The notes under the pieces are model-generated. The model saw nothing but the letters and a program-made list of their open reading frames with translations. It ran no database searches and had not been told where the DNA came from. From Ophthalmolycus amberensis (Eukaryota; Chordata; Actinopteri; Perciformes; Zoarcidae), in assembly GCA_024529925.1 (NCBI GenBank), contig JAFEUB010001014.1:25789-89788 (forward strand): a DNA stretch of 64,000 nt, in the 5' to 3' direction. Positions 35,698-45,932 of this stretch are shown here, in pieces. How positions within the stretch are numbered: the stretch's first letter is position 1; the number at the start of each line of letters is the position of its first letter. Both the position numbers and the translations under genes were made by a program.

Positions 35698-38600
35698 CTT
35701 CCGGCGCCGCACGAGTGGCTGCTCTTTACAGTAGCTCCCGCTCACTACTTAGCTTTCTTATATTATGTTACTTTTGTTACTTCTTTTCGCTTCTTTTTTA
35801 GCTACCGTTCTTAATCGGTGCATTATGGCAGCTAGACACGTCGAGCTTGTCGTGGTCTATCTGCTGTTTATTGCAATTTGCACCTCCGTGTCTGGGGATC
35901 CAGCGTGCAGCCATGGAGTAACGTTAGTTGTTTACGCTAGGGACCAGCTGTTAGCATTCCGGGACACGGCGGTGCTACCTGACGAGAGACCCGCTGTTCC
36001 CCGCGAGCTGAGGAGGAAGAAACGGGGATGCCGTGCGGGAGCAGAACGTCGCGCCAGGAGAAGACGCTACACACCCGCTCTCCCCTCCATCATCATGGGA
36101 AACGTGAGGTCTCTGCCCAACAAGATGGACGAGCTAGCGGCGCTAACTCGCCATCAGAGGGAATACCGGGAGTCTAGCCTCATGGTGTTTACGGAGACGT
36201 GGCTAACCGAGCTAACACCGGACACGCACGCTACTCTGGACGGGTTCCGCATCATACGAGCGGACAGGACAACGGAGAGCGGTAAGAGGAAGGGAGGAGG
36301 CCTGGCAGTGTTTGTTAATGATAGATGGTGTAACTCTGGGCACATCACTGTTAAGGAGCAGACCTGCACAGCGGACATTGAACTGTTAGCGGTTATCATG
36401 AGGCCACACTATCTGCCTAGGGAATTTTCGCACGTTATTATGGTGGCTGCGTATATCCCCCCCTCTGCTGACGCGGAAGCGGCCTGTGACGTCATCCACT
36501 CGGCGACAAGCAGGCTGTTGACACAACACCCCAATGCCCTCCTCCTTCTCTCTGGGGACTTTAATCATACCCCTCCGTCCTCCACTCTGCCCACATTCAC
36601 CCAGTATGTCAAATGCCACACCAGAGACAATAAAACACTGGACCTTCTTTATGCCAACACCAAGGAGGCATACATATCATCACCTCTCCCTCCCCTGGGC
36701 AGATCTGACCACAACCTGGTGCACCTCCTGCCTGTGTACACAACTCTTGCACAGAAGCAGCCAGCTGTGACCCGCACAGTTAGACGATGGACCGATGGAG
36801 CCGAGGAGGCTCTGAAGGACTGTTTTGAGACAACTGTGTGGGAGGTATTCAGTGATGCCCATGGGGAAGACATCGACGGTCTCACCGACTGCATCACGGA
36901 CTATATTAACTTCTGTGTTGAGAACACCGTACCCACCAGGACTGTACGGTGTTTCTCAAATGGCAAACCCTGGATCTCTCCGGAGATAAAGGCCCTCCTC
37001 AAGGAGAAGAAGAGGGTTTTTAGATCTGGCAACAAAGAGGAGCTGAGGACTGTGCAGAGGGAGCTGCGGACGAAGATCAGGGAGGGGAAAGATGTCTACA
37101 GGATGAAGATGGAGGACCAGCTGCAGCAGAATAACACCGCCGGGGTCTGGAAGGGCCTCAAGGCGATCTCTGGGTTCAAGGGGCCCAACCAACAGCCTGA
37201 GGGGGACCAAAAGTGGGTGAATGAGCTGAACTTATTTTTTAACAGATTTGACCAGCCATCCACCCCTCCCCCCACCCAGTCCTCCCTGCTGCTGCAACCC
37301 CCATCATCTGCATCCCCTGTGGATTATTACCCTCCCTCCACCTCCCCCCTTCCCACAGCACTCGGCTCCCCTCCACACCTCTCACACCCAGCACCCTACG
37401 ACCAGCAACCCACCCCCACTCCAACACACAGCACCCCACCCCCCAGAGTGTCCCTCAACCAAGTGAGGAATGAACTGAGGAGGATCAAGGCGAGGAAGGC
37501 CACGGGTCCAGACGGCATCAGCTCAAGGCTCCTCAAAACCTGCGCAGACCAGCTGTGCGGGATAGCGGAGCACATATTCAACTTGAGCTTGAGGCTGGGG
37601 AAAGTACCACAGCTATGGAAGACATCCTGCGTGGTACCGGTACCAAAGAACCCGCGGCCCAAGGACCTCAACAGCTACAGGCCGGTGGCGTTGACATCCC
37701 ACCTGATGAAGACCCTGGAGAGGCTGGTCCTTGCCCATCTCCGCCCTCTGGTGAGTTCATCCCTGGACCCACTTCAGTTCGCCTACCAGTCCGGCATCGG
37801 GGTGGATGACGCCGTCATCTTCCTGCTGCAGAGATGCCTCTCTCACCTGGAAAAGGCTGGAAGCACTGTGAGAGTCATGTTCTACGACTTCTCCAGTGCC
37901 TTCAACACCATCCAGCCTTTGCTTCTGAGGGACAAGCTGGAGCAGACCGGGGTGGACCACCACCTCACTGCATGGATCCTGGACTACCTCACCAACCGTC
38001 CACAGTATGTGCGGATACGGGAGTGTGAGTCAGATCGGGTGTCCTGCAGCACAGGGGCCCCACAGGGAACCGTTCTAGCTCCATTCCTCTTCTCCATTTA
38101 CACCTCGGACTTCAAACACAACTCTGCAAACTGCCACCTGCAAAAGTTCTCCGACGACTCTGCAATCGTCGGCCTCATCTCCGCCGATGATGACAGAGAA
38201 TACAGGGAACTAAACCAGGACTTTTTAGGATGGTGCCAGCGGAACCGCCTCCACATCAACTCCAGCAAGACCAAGGAGCTGGTCGTGGACTTCCGCCGGG
38301 GTAAACGCCCTCCTCCGACACCGGTGAGCATCCAGGGACTGGACATTGAGGTCGTGAAGTCGTATAAGTACCTGGGTGTTCACTTGAACAATAAACTGGA
38401 CTGGACTGACCACGCTCACGCTCTTTATAAAAAAGGACAGAGCAGACTCTTTCTGCTGAGGAGACTGAGGTCTTTTGGGGTGCAGGGAGCACTCCTGAAG
38501 ACCTTCTTCGACTCCGTGGTGGCATCAGCCATCTTCTATGGAGTGGTCTTCTGGAACAGCAGCATCGCGGCAGCTGACAGGAGGAGACTGGACAAACTGG

Positions 38601-39193
38601 TGAGGAAGGCCAGCAGCGTGCTGGGATGTCCACTGGATACTGTGGAGGTGGTGGGAGACAGGAGGATGATGGCGAAGCTCTCATCCCTGATGAGCCACGC
38701 TTCCCACCCCATGCAGGACACTCTGGCAGCTCTGCACAGCTCCTTCAGTCACCGGCTGATTCACCCCCGGTGTCTGAGGGAGAGGTACCGCAAGTCCTTT
38801 CTCCCCGCTGCTGTCAGGCTGCACAACAAACTGCTCTCGGTGGACCACTAACACACTGAACACTTGAACACGAACACTTTGCACACACTGAACACTTTAA
38901 TTCATTCACCTGGTGCAATATCTCATCTAATCCGTGCAATATCCAATATGTTTTAAGTATTTACCTGATCCGCCTGTATATTCTGTATATTCTGTATATT
39001 CTGTATATACTGGCATATTTAGTATATCTAATACTCTTCTTACTGTCGTATTTTATTACTGTTCTACTGTTTACTGTTTAGTTATTATATTACTTGTTTT
39101 TTATCTTTATTTTATTACTTGTGAGCAATGCTGCTGTAATCCTGTAATTTCCCCACTGAGGGACTAATAAAGGATTATCTTATCTTATCTTAT
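35698..39193 (+). mobile_element. Almost complete LINE (jockey/L2-like group)
   Basis: A single long ORF with a 5' leader of about 65 bp and a 3' UTR that ends in '...ggactaataaagg' plus an (ATCTT)n tail, interrupting the MITE within its 'atcgtgataat' repeats. The non-poly(A) microsatellite tail and ORF layout fit the CR1/L2/jockey group. The clade name is an inference. Confidence 0.9.
35765..38851 (+). CDS. LINE polyprotein: APE endonuclease + reverse transcriptase
   Basis: An intact 1028-codon frame. Residues 1-100 contain a hydrophobic start and a basic block (RRKKRGCRAG..RRARRRR). An AP-type endonuclease follows: GNVRSL at 111-116, TETWL at 143-147, GDFN at 264-267 and SDHNLV at 314-319, matching the catalytic Asn, Glu, Asp/Asn and Asp-His motifs. 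A proline-rich linker spans 498-560. The reverse transcriptase has KATGPDGIS (578-586), FYDFSSAFNTI (706-716), GAPQGTVL (764-771) and the catalytic FSDD (795-798) in place of the usual YADD/FADD, then the C-terminal thumb and LGV..N block. The enzyme would nick target DNA and reverse-transcribe its own RNA at the nick. The start may be Met1 or the Met at residue 21. No stop or frameshift is visible, so the copy is young or active-like. It is a mobile-element gene, not a host gene. Confidence 0.93.
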   Translation: MLLLLLLFASFLATVLNRCIMAARHVELVVVYLLFIAICTSVSGDPACSHGVTLVVYARDQLLAFRDTAVLPDERPAVPRELRRKKRGCRAGAERRARRRRYTPALPSIIMGNVRSLPNKMDELAALTRHQREYRESSLMVFTETWLTELTPDTHATLDGFRIIRADRTTESGKRKGGGLAVFVNDRWCNSGHITVKEQTCTADIELLAVIMRPHYLPREFSHVIMVAAYIPPSADAEAACDVIHSATSRLLTQHPNALLLLSGDFNHTPPSSTLPTFTQYVKCHTRDNKTLDLLYANTKEAYISSPLPPLGRSDHNLVHLLPVYTTLAQKQPAVTRTVRRWTDGAEEALKDCFETTVWEVFSDAHGEDIDGLTDCITDYINFCVENTVPTRTVRCFSNGKPWISPEIKALLKEKKRVFRSGNKEELRTVQRELRTKIREGKDVYRMKMEDQLQQNNTAGVWKGLKAISGFKGPNQQPEGDQKWVNELNLFFNRFDQPSTPPPTQSSLLLQPPSSASPVDYYPPSTSPLPTALGSPPHLSHPAPYDQQPTPTPTHSTPPPRVSLNQVRNELRRIKARKATGPDGISSRLLKTCADQLCGIAEHIFNLSLRLGKVPQLWKTSCVVPVPKNPRPKDLNSYRPVALTSHLMKTLERLVLAHLRPLVSSSLDPLQFAYQSGIGVDDAVIFLLQRCLSHLEKAGSTVRVMFYDFSSAFNTIQPLLLRDKLEQTGVDHHLTAWILDYLTNRPQYVRIRECESDRVSCSTGAPQGTVLAPFLFSIYTSDFKHNSANCHLQKFSDDSAIVGLISADDDREYRELNQDFLGWCQRNRLHINSSKTKELVVDFRRGKRPPPTPVSIQGLDIEVVKSYKYLGVHLNNKLDWTDHAHALYKKGQSRLFLLRRLRSFGVQGALLKTFFDSVVASAIFYGVVFWNSSIAAADRRRLDKLVRKASSVLGCPLDTVEVVGDRRMMAKLSSLMSHASHPMQDTLAALHSSFSHRLIHPRCLRERYRKSFLPAAVRLHNKLLSVDH

Positions 39194-39283
39194 CTTATAT
39201 CGAAGTATCGTGATAATATCGTATCGTGACCCAAGTATCGCGATAATATCGTATCGCAAGATCTCTGGCGATTCCCACCCCTA

Positions 39284-39375
39284 GTGAATAGGGGTGAAGT
39301 AGATCAGCTACATATGTAGGAGCCTGACCAGGTGCTCTGTGAACGAGCAGTCAGTCTGTGGGCTCATATAGAAAA
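39284..39375 (-). mobile_element. LINE 3' end, minus strand, other half
   Basis: On the minus strand it reads APGQAPTYVADLLHPYSP, the part just upstream of the fragment ending at 35290. With the GTGAATAG duplication removed, the frame runs on into that half. This shows the insertion order: this LINE first, then the MITE, then the full LINE. Confidence 0.8.
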
Positions 39376-40090
39376 CAATGGGTCGGGTGTTGGTGCAGTA
39401 AACGTGTGAAATGCCGACGTGACGTCCTGCCCTTAACCTCAGGTAACCTCATCAGACTCTAATTTGTATAAGTCTCTAGACTTTATTTTTCAAGATTCAG
39501 TGAAAACTGTCTAATTCTCACATATGGATTCACATATGGATTCCTATATATATATATATTATATAATTATAAATCATAAAAGTAATTCAGTTTCCTCTAT
39601 GATTTAAAATGTAAACTGCAAAACTCAATGGATTAAAAATTCTGTAGTGTGCGTTCGGATTCTGTTTTAATAGAGACATATATTTTAAAGTTATTTTTCC
39701 AAAAGGTTACCGACTGAGTAAAAGAAGTGGGCGAAGTCAAAGTGACCTCACCCATTGGTTTGTTGACTACGGTTTTGAAAACTCGAATTTTGTCCTTCGC
39801 TATCTTAGTTTTTTGGAGCCAGAAGGGACCAAATTTGGACGATAGGGTGGAGCTGGAGAGTAGCGAGGCCCGACGGGGCCAACTAGCAAATGCTATCAGG
39901 TTATCAGGTAGCCCAGCTAGCAAGGTGCATCCAAGGTTCAATTGGAATTGGGATGTTAATTTTGGCTCACGAAAAAGATGATGTCAAAAAATGTTGAGCG
40001 GAAAAAACTTAACAGCCGACTCTATGTACAACACAGTGGTATCGACCCTGAGGTAGCGACGCCGTGGTAGCGACACAGTGGCAGCAGCGA
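39376..40090. other. Non-coding, nothing recognised
   Basis: Contains a short (AT)n run at 39545-39570. No exon or repeat family recognised. Confidence 0.4.
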
Positions 40091-40094
40091 CTTG

Positions 40095-40855
40095 TGAGTC
40101 ACAAGGTTGCCCCGCCCTAAAGCATACTCTGCTTTATGGTCTATTTGACTCTAAATTGACCATAATTTACTAAATGCTGTATTGAAGAAGACTTGAAACT
40201 AGAGATTGAGACCATAAACTCATGTTTACAATGTTTACTGAGGTAATAAACAAGAGAGTGTCATGTGGTGGTTCACAGGTAGGACCCAAACGCAAGACCA
40301 CAGGAGACCGAAGTTGATATGAACAGGCTTTATTCAGACTGGGTGAAGGTGTGGAGCCCGTGGTCCGACACCAGAGTAGGCCGATCGGCGGCGTGTAATC
40401 CGTGGAACAAAGGAGGGCAGAGGATGCCACGACGTTGAAGCGGGTGAAGACGGTACGACCTGACAACCCCAGACTGCAGGACCAGAGTCTATATAGTGTT
40501 AGGGGAATCATTAGTGGGACCCGAGTCTGGTGTGTCAGGCCGCAGGAGGTGATCGGCTGGAGTGTCCTCAGCTGTGCACAATCAAGGGCGTGGCCATGGG
40601 AGGTGTCTGGAGGCAGAGGACAACACCGAGCACATGGCACACAATAACAAACGGGAATGACAGGACACATGAGGAGAGGAGATCAGGGGAAACACACAAC
40701 GGGGCAGACAGGGATCCTGGATCCTGACAGAGAGAAGTAATCATTTTCTCATAGACTTCTATACAACCAGACTTCTTTTTGAAACCAGTCGCCCCCTGAT
40801 GGCCATTAGAGGGAATGCAAGTTTAAGGCACTTCAGCATTGGCTTTAATAGGTGA
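40095..40855 (+). repeat. Dispersed repeat family A, forward copy split by an insertion
   Basis: Left part 40095-40258 and right part 40735-40855 together rebuild the element at 12940-13240: '...actgaggtaataaacaagagag' joins 'aagtaatcattttctcatagac'. The insertion at 40259-40729 separates them. Confidence 0.88.
40259..40729. mobile_element. 471-bp insertion, solo-LTR-like or TGTCA-ended element
   Basis: Starts TGTCATG and ends CCTGACA, with the 5-bp target duplication GAGAG on both sides (40254-40258 and 40730-40734). The empty site is visible in the homologous copy at 13110-13120. TG...CA termini with a 5-bp duplication fit a solo LTR, and a TATA-like 'tctatatagtg' at 40487-40497 would agree. 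The near-terminal inverted repeat TGTCA/TGACA also permits a small DNA transposon. No coding sequence. Confidence 0.75.
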
Positions 40856-41889
40856 ATGTGAAAGTGTTGAAAATGTTATGAGAAAAGTAGGAAAATAAAT
40901 AAGTAAACTGTTATTTCAATACTTTTTTACTGTCTGGGTTACATTCGCTAATGTTAGCTATGCTTAGCTCACCAGCCACCATTAGCTGTATCTCTTGAAA
41001 ACATTGCTGTTCTCAGGATGCGTTCTGAACATGTTTGTAGTTTGTAGCCACTTAGTCTTATTCAGTTGTGTGAAATACCTATACAGAAGTTGGTGGAAGT
41101 AGTTATAGTCTGCATATGTGCTGGTGAATGTATTTTGAGATGAACGGTAATTCATGGACTTCGGCTTTTAAGGTCTGGTGGAAACCGCTGCGAGTGTAAT
41201 TTTTTAACTGCGTTGTGCCTGTAATTGGCGCAATAGACTACTTCAAGAACAAACCCATTTTGATTTATAACTGTGATTAAAGTTAAATGAGATTTACTTT
41301 TTTTGTAAATTTGCTTTAATGCAGTCTGTATTTTGAAGTGACCAACCTCTGCTTACCACCCTGAGCCTGCAATTACTCACAGTAATGAAACCACTTATAA
41401 CTTACTGATTCCCCAAGCCATGAGTGAGGAGTTGATTTAAGAGTGTAGAGATGTGAGAAAGTGGAAAGAGAAGAAATTGCTCGATAGAGGGATTAGTGTA
41501 AGCAGGTAGAGAGGTGGACTCAGACAGATTAGGAGAGTGAGATAGACTGTGGGCCGCTGAATCAATGAGCTCGTCGATAGTGAGTGGGAGAGCTGTGTTG
41601 AGAGAGAAAAATGGCATGGAGTAGAAGGGGAAACGCCCCCTGTTGTGCTGGAGCCCCTGTTGAGAAAAATGGCCCCAGAGAAAATGAGAATCCACGGCAC
41701 TCCACAAGTGATTGAAAAAACCTGTTTTATTTCGCCTTATCATCCGGAGCAGGTACAGATTCCAGATCATTTGGTGACAGTTATTCTCCCAGGGATCCAA
41801 GGCAAAATGAATCAGGTAATAGATGCTTCATGTCCGATTTAAGAAATGATGAAGACGCACGTACAATAAATCCCTAATCTCAGCAGGAG
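40856..41889. other. Non-coding, nothing recognised
   Basis: Overlapping open frames at 41402-41842 on both strands show no domains; I regard them as chance. Confidence 0.4.
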
Positions 41890-42392
41890 ATTAATTATTG
41901 TTGTGAGGATGATCAGACTAGGAAGCAGAGTTGCAGTCTTACACACTCCTCTGAGCTTCCATTAGAGCAGTTACTCACGCAAAACCACATAGAGACTGTG
42001 TCTGCCCCACGGCCACTTAAATTCATTAAATCAAAAATAAACGATCGAGGAGTTAAACAAAATAACTTAATCCAAGTTAAAACTACCGCAACAGTACAAC
42101 AAAATAGGATAATTAAATGTGGACTCTTAAATATCAGATCTTTGTCATCTAAAGCTCTACTAGTAAATGAGCTAATATCAGATAATCATATTGATTTATT
42201 TTGTCTTACTGAAACCTGGCTGAGTAATGATGAATATGTCAGCCTAAATGAATCAACTCCTCCAAGTCATATCAATACTCACATTCCTCGAGGCGCCGGC
42301 CGAGGAGGTGGAGTAGCAGCCATCTTTGACTCTAGCCTATTATTAAACCCTAAACCTAAACTGGACTATAACTCATTTGAAAGCTTGGTTCT

Positions 42393-42691
42393 TATGCTGC
42401 GTTCACACCGGTCGCGTTGATTTTTTGACGCACTGCAAAATCGCGTCCAACGCGCCGCCGGTCGTGTTCACACCAAAAGCCGCAAAATCGCGTAGCGCCG
42501 GAGAGGGGGCGTGGTTTATCGACTGGAAGCCATTCACCTGGCCGTCATTTCTTTCCGCTTTCAACCGTGAAAGGAATAAGGACAATTGCTGCTTTGTACG
42601 TGTTGTGGAAGTCCCTCAAACGTCGGAATGCCAAACGCCGTCATGTCTGGTTCATAATATTGTTCAGAGGAGATTTCATCGAGCTGTATTC
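42393..42691 (+). mobile_element. PIF/Harbinger-like non-autonomous fragment
   Basis: Begins with TGCTGCGTTCACACCG directly after TTA, the 3-bp TWA target typical of PIF/Harbinger. Internal repeats of 'aaaatcgcg'/'ttcacacc' follow. A short frame, ALYVLWKSLKRRNAKRRHVW and onward, resembles the segment at 48490-48560 (ALYMLWKSQ..), as if both keep the start of a transposase exon. The right end is not recognisable; flanking LINE sequence is missing, so deletion accompanied or followed the insertion. Confidence 0.6.
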
Positions 42692-43684
42692 ACAGTTTGT
42701 TTATGTAAATGATGAAGCCTCGATGAAGACCAACGTCAGTTATGGAGTTCCACAAGGTTCTGTGCTTGGACCAATCTTGTTCACCTTATATATGCTTCCT
42801 TTAGGCAATATTATCAGAAAACACTCTATAACCTTTCATTGTTATGCAGATGATACTCAATTATATATATCGATCAAACCAGACGAAACCAACCAGCTCG
42901 CTAAACTACAAGCGTGTCTTAAGGACATAAAAACCTGGATGACCTGCAACTTCCTGATGTTAAACTCAGACAAAACTGAAGTTATTCTACTCGGCCCAGA
43001 ACACCTCCGAAATCAGTTATCTAATGATATAGTTTCTCTAGATGGCATTGCGCTGGCATCCAGCAGCACCGTCAAGAATCTTGGAGTTACCTTTGATCAG
43101 GATTTGTCTTTCAACTCTCAGATAAAACTTATTTCTCGGACTGCCTTTTTTCACCTACGTAATATTTCAAAAATCAGGCACATCCTATCTCAAAGCGATG
43201 CAGAGAAATTAGTTCATGCATTTGTTACCTCTAGACTAGATTACTGCAATTCCTTATTTTCAGGCTGCTCTAATAAGTCTCTTAAATCTCTCCAGCTGAT
43301 CCAGAATGCTGCAGCTCGTGTACTAACAAGAACTAAGAGGAGAGATCATATTACTCCTGTATTAGCTTCTCTGCACTGGCTCCCTGTAAAATCTAGAATA
43401 GAATTTAAAATCCTTTTACTTACCTACAAAGCCCGAATTGGTCAGGCTCCATCATATCTTAAAGAGCTTATAGTACCATACTGCCCTACTAGAGAGCTGC
43501 GATCCATTAATTCAGGGTTACTTGTGGTTCCTAGAGTCTTAAAAAGTAGGATGGGAGCCAGAGCCTTCAGTTATCAAGCTCCTCACTGTGGAACCAGCTT
43601 CCCGTTTCAGTCCGGGGGGCAGACACACTCACCACATTTAAGAGTAGGCTTAAGACTTTCCTCTTTGATAGTGCGTATAGTTAG
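42692..43684 (+). pseudogene. L2 LINE reverse-transcriptase remnant
   Basis: Reads GVPQGSVLGPILFTLYMLPL, the catalytic YADDTQLYIS, a DYCNSL block, LQLIQNAAARVLTRT, and HITPVLASLHWLPV, followed by KILLLTYKA. The first RT motifs and much of EN are absent and a frameshift occurs near 43588, so no functional polyprotein can be made. The continuous frame 42567-43763 is a chimera: its first ~40 residues come from the Harbinger-like fragment and its last ~60 are out of frame with the LINE. Confidence 0.9.
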
Positions 43685-43837
43685 GGCTGGCTCTGGCTTG
43701 CCTTGGACCGGCCCATGGACAAACTGGTATAGGCAAAAACTACAGGGGGACTTCCTACACTGAGCACCTCTCTCCTCCTCTTCTTCACCTCCGTCTGTAT
43801 GCATTGATGTCCCATTAATGCTCATTACTAACTTTAC

Positions 43838-44280
43838 TTCTTCCCCGGAGTATTTGTGCTTTCTCGCCTCACAGGATGACCGCAGTTTTATCTGGACACT
43901 GGTTCTTCAACCAGCCATGGCCCTGCTGACACCTACTACGATCTTCATTATTAACATTATTAATCCTATTACCGATACCATTAATGCACAGTACTGATTT
44001 TGTCTCTTCCCCGGAGTCCTTGTGCTTCCTCTCCTCACAGGTTTCCATGGAGCATGGTTTCATCTGGACCCTGGTCCTTCCTCCTACCATGGCCCTGCTG
44101 ACTCCAACTGCTAATATCACTTTTATTACTCACATTACTATTTCATATTACCGATACCATTAATGCACATTATTGACCTGCTTCTTCACCAGAGTCTCTG
44201 TGCTTTCTCGCCTCACAGGTTCCTGTGTATCCGGGTTTACCTGGACCAGGTGTTGCCTCCTGTCGTGGTTGTGTCATACA
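43838..44280 (+). repeat. Three tandem 165-180-bp copies in the LINE 3' UTR
   Basis: 'cttccccggag...ttgtgctttctcgcctcacagg' recurs at about 43839, 44006 and 44184, each followed by 'tctggac.ctggt..tt' and 'catggccctgctgac'. The third copy is more diverged. Confidence 0.75.
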
Positions 44281-44572
44281 TTGAATGTGCTGTAATTACA
44301 TTGAATGTGTTGTAATTCACTATCCTGTTCTACACATGACATCATTGCACTTCTGCCCATCCTGGGAGAGGGATCCCTCCTCTATTGCTCTTCCACAGGT
44401 TTCTTCCTCTTTCCTCCCCGTTAAAGGGTTTTTTTGGGGAGTTTTTCCTGTTCTGATGTGAGGGTTCCGGGACAAGAGGATGTCAAATGTGTACATATTG
44501 TAAAGCCCTCTGAGGCAAATTTGTAATTTGTGATTTTGGGCTATACAAAAATTTATTGAATTGAATTGAATA

Positions 44573-45019
44573 AGCAGACAGCTAGATAGATAGGGTGGAT
44601 GGATGAAGCAGAATGCCTGAGGTTGTTACTGTTGACAACTGGTAATTAAAAAGGAAACCTTTTTTCAAAAGCAACAAAATAAAAGTGTGAACTGATTTCA
44701 AAGTGCACTTCCAGTCTGCAGGTGAACTCAAGATATTCCATCCCTCAAAAAGTATGTTTTATTCGGTAAGTGCACTCGAAATCACTTTTTTTGATCTGCT
44801 AGAGAACCAGTGGCTATGCTTGACATTTCAAAGGATTTTTTATTTATTTTTTATGTTTCTAAAAGACGAGGTTTTACAAGAGAGAAGAGGACTACTGTGG
44901 TACGAATTCGTCTAAGCTCAGAAATCTCCAAGGATAACAAAATGATCTAACTCTCTAAAGACCTGGTAAAACCCAAATCTGAAATACTGTCTTACTGGTG
45001 CTGCTGTTGGCAGGGGGAT
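44573..45019. other. Non-coding, nothing recognised
   Basis: No exon or transposon is recognised. Confidence 0.4.
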
Positions 45020-45147
45020 TTTGGATTATTGCAGAAAATTAACTCTGTGGGCAAACAAACAAAAATGAACACCACCTTTTTAAGCGTGAATGCAATCGGC
45101 AGAAGTAAGAAGCTAAAACGTTGGGCTATAAAGGAACTACACCACCG
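45020..45147 (+). repeat. Dispersed repeat family C, left half
   Basis: Homologous to 18540-18690; continues after the hAT insertion at 48072-48170. Confidence 0.75.
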
Positions 45148-45408
45148 CAGGGGCGGGCTGGCCATTGGGGATACCGGGGGAATCCCCGGTAGGCCGACAG
45201 GGTTTTGGGCCGGTCCAATACCGGCCCACGCCCATTACTAACCGGCCCTCGCTCTGAGATCTCCAACCCCGACTATATTCTATGCTTCACAGAACACGTT
45301 AAATTTACTCTAATACTTAAAGTCAATAATCGCTGACTGATATTTATACTACTCCTCGCGATCTGTATTCACACTCATGGTTTCCATCTGTGAGCTGGCA
45401 GCACCCCT

Positions 45409-45434
45409 ACACACACACACACACACACACACAC
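45409..45434. repeat. (AC)13 microsatellite
   Basis: Uninterrupted AC units inside the hAT element. Confidence 0.88.
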
Positions 45435-45827
45435 AAGCACACACCCAGCATGCAATCTGCCCCAAAGAGGCGGGTCTATGAAGCAGTTTAGCCAATGATG
45501 CTTTAATGCTGATTAAAGATATAAATGAGTGACATACAATTTAGCCAATCAGCGTCCTCAAATAGATTCAGCTTGGGGCAGAATCGTATGAAGGCAAATC
45601 ACTGTCAAAATCCGAGAGCGCAAATGAGATCCACGGCGCGCGTATTTTACTTTAACGAGCGCTTTTATGTCACTCCGCGAGCAAAATTCACTCTCGCGTG
45701 AGCAAAAGTCGCTCGCGAAGCTTTAACCCGCTGTTTTATTCAAACATATTGTTCGGTTCGTCATGCGTACCGAACCGTGAGCCTCGTACCGAACGGTTCA
45801 ATACGAATACGCGTATTGTTACACCCC

Positions 45828-45932
45828 TAATATATATGTATATATATATGTATATATATATATACATGTATATATGTATGTATGTATGTATATATGTATA
45901 TATGTATGTATGTATGTATATATGTATATATG
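45828..45932. repeat. (TATG/TA)n low-complexity tract
   Basis: Alternating TATA and TATG units; a related tract follows the palindromic element at 47511-47690. Confidence 0.85.

Larger units (their letters stand above)
35283..39291. mobile_element. hAT-type MITE split by a LINE, with 8-bp target duplication
   Basis: The left end TAGGGGTGGG starts at 35291 and the right end CCCACCCCTA finishes at 39283. The 8-bp duplication GTGAATAG is present at 35283-35290 and 39284-39291. The interior consists of 'atcgtgataatatcgcagtatcg' type repeats, a teleost MITE pattern I recognise. The MITE itself is about 0.5 kb (35291 to about 35698 and about 39192-39283); the rest is the LINE inserted into it. Confidence 0.88.
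41890..44572 (+). mobile_element. Damaged L2 LINE with Harbinger-like insertion
   Basis: A 5' segment (41998-42392) reads the start of an AP endonuclease: GLLNIRSL, LFCLTETWL and a G-rich GAGRGGGVA loop. It stops abruptly at 42393, where a Harbinger-like fragment begins. RT sequence resumes at about 42692 with VNDEASMKTNVSYGVPQGSV, so the rest of EN and the first RT motifs are missing. The catalytic YADD box is intact. A frameshift near 43588 disrupts the end: LWNQLPVSVRGADTL and SRLKTFLFDSAYS are in another frame, with stop at 43682-43684. The 3' UTR contains three 165-180-bp tandem copies and ends in a (TTGAA)n tail at about 44572. Confidence 0.92.

Noticed and set aside
37239..38721. Open frames opposite and out of frame with the LINE polyprotein
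   Set aside because: Shadow frames of a GC-rich coding region with intact endonuclease and RT motifs on the + strand.
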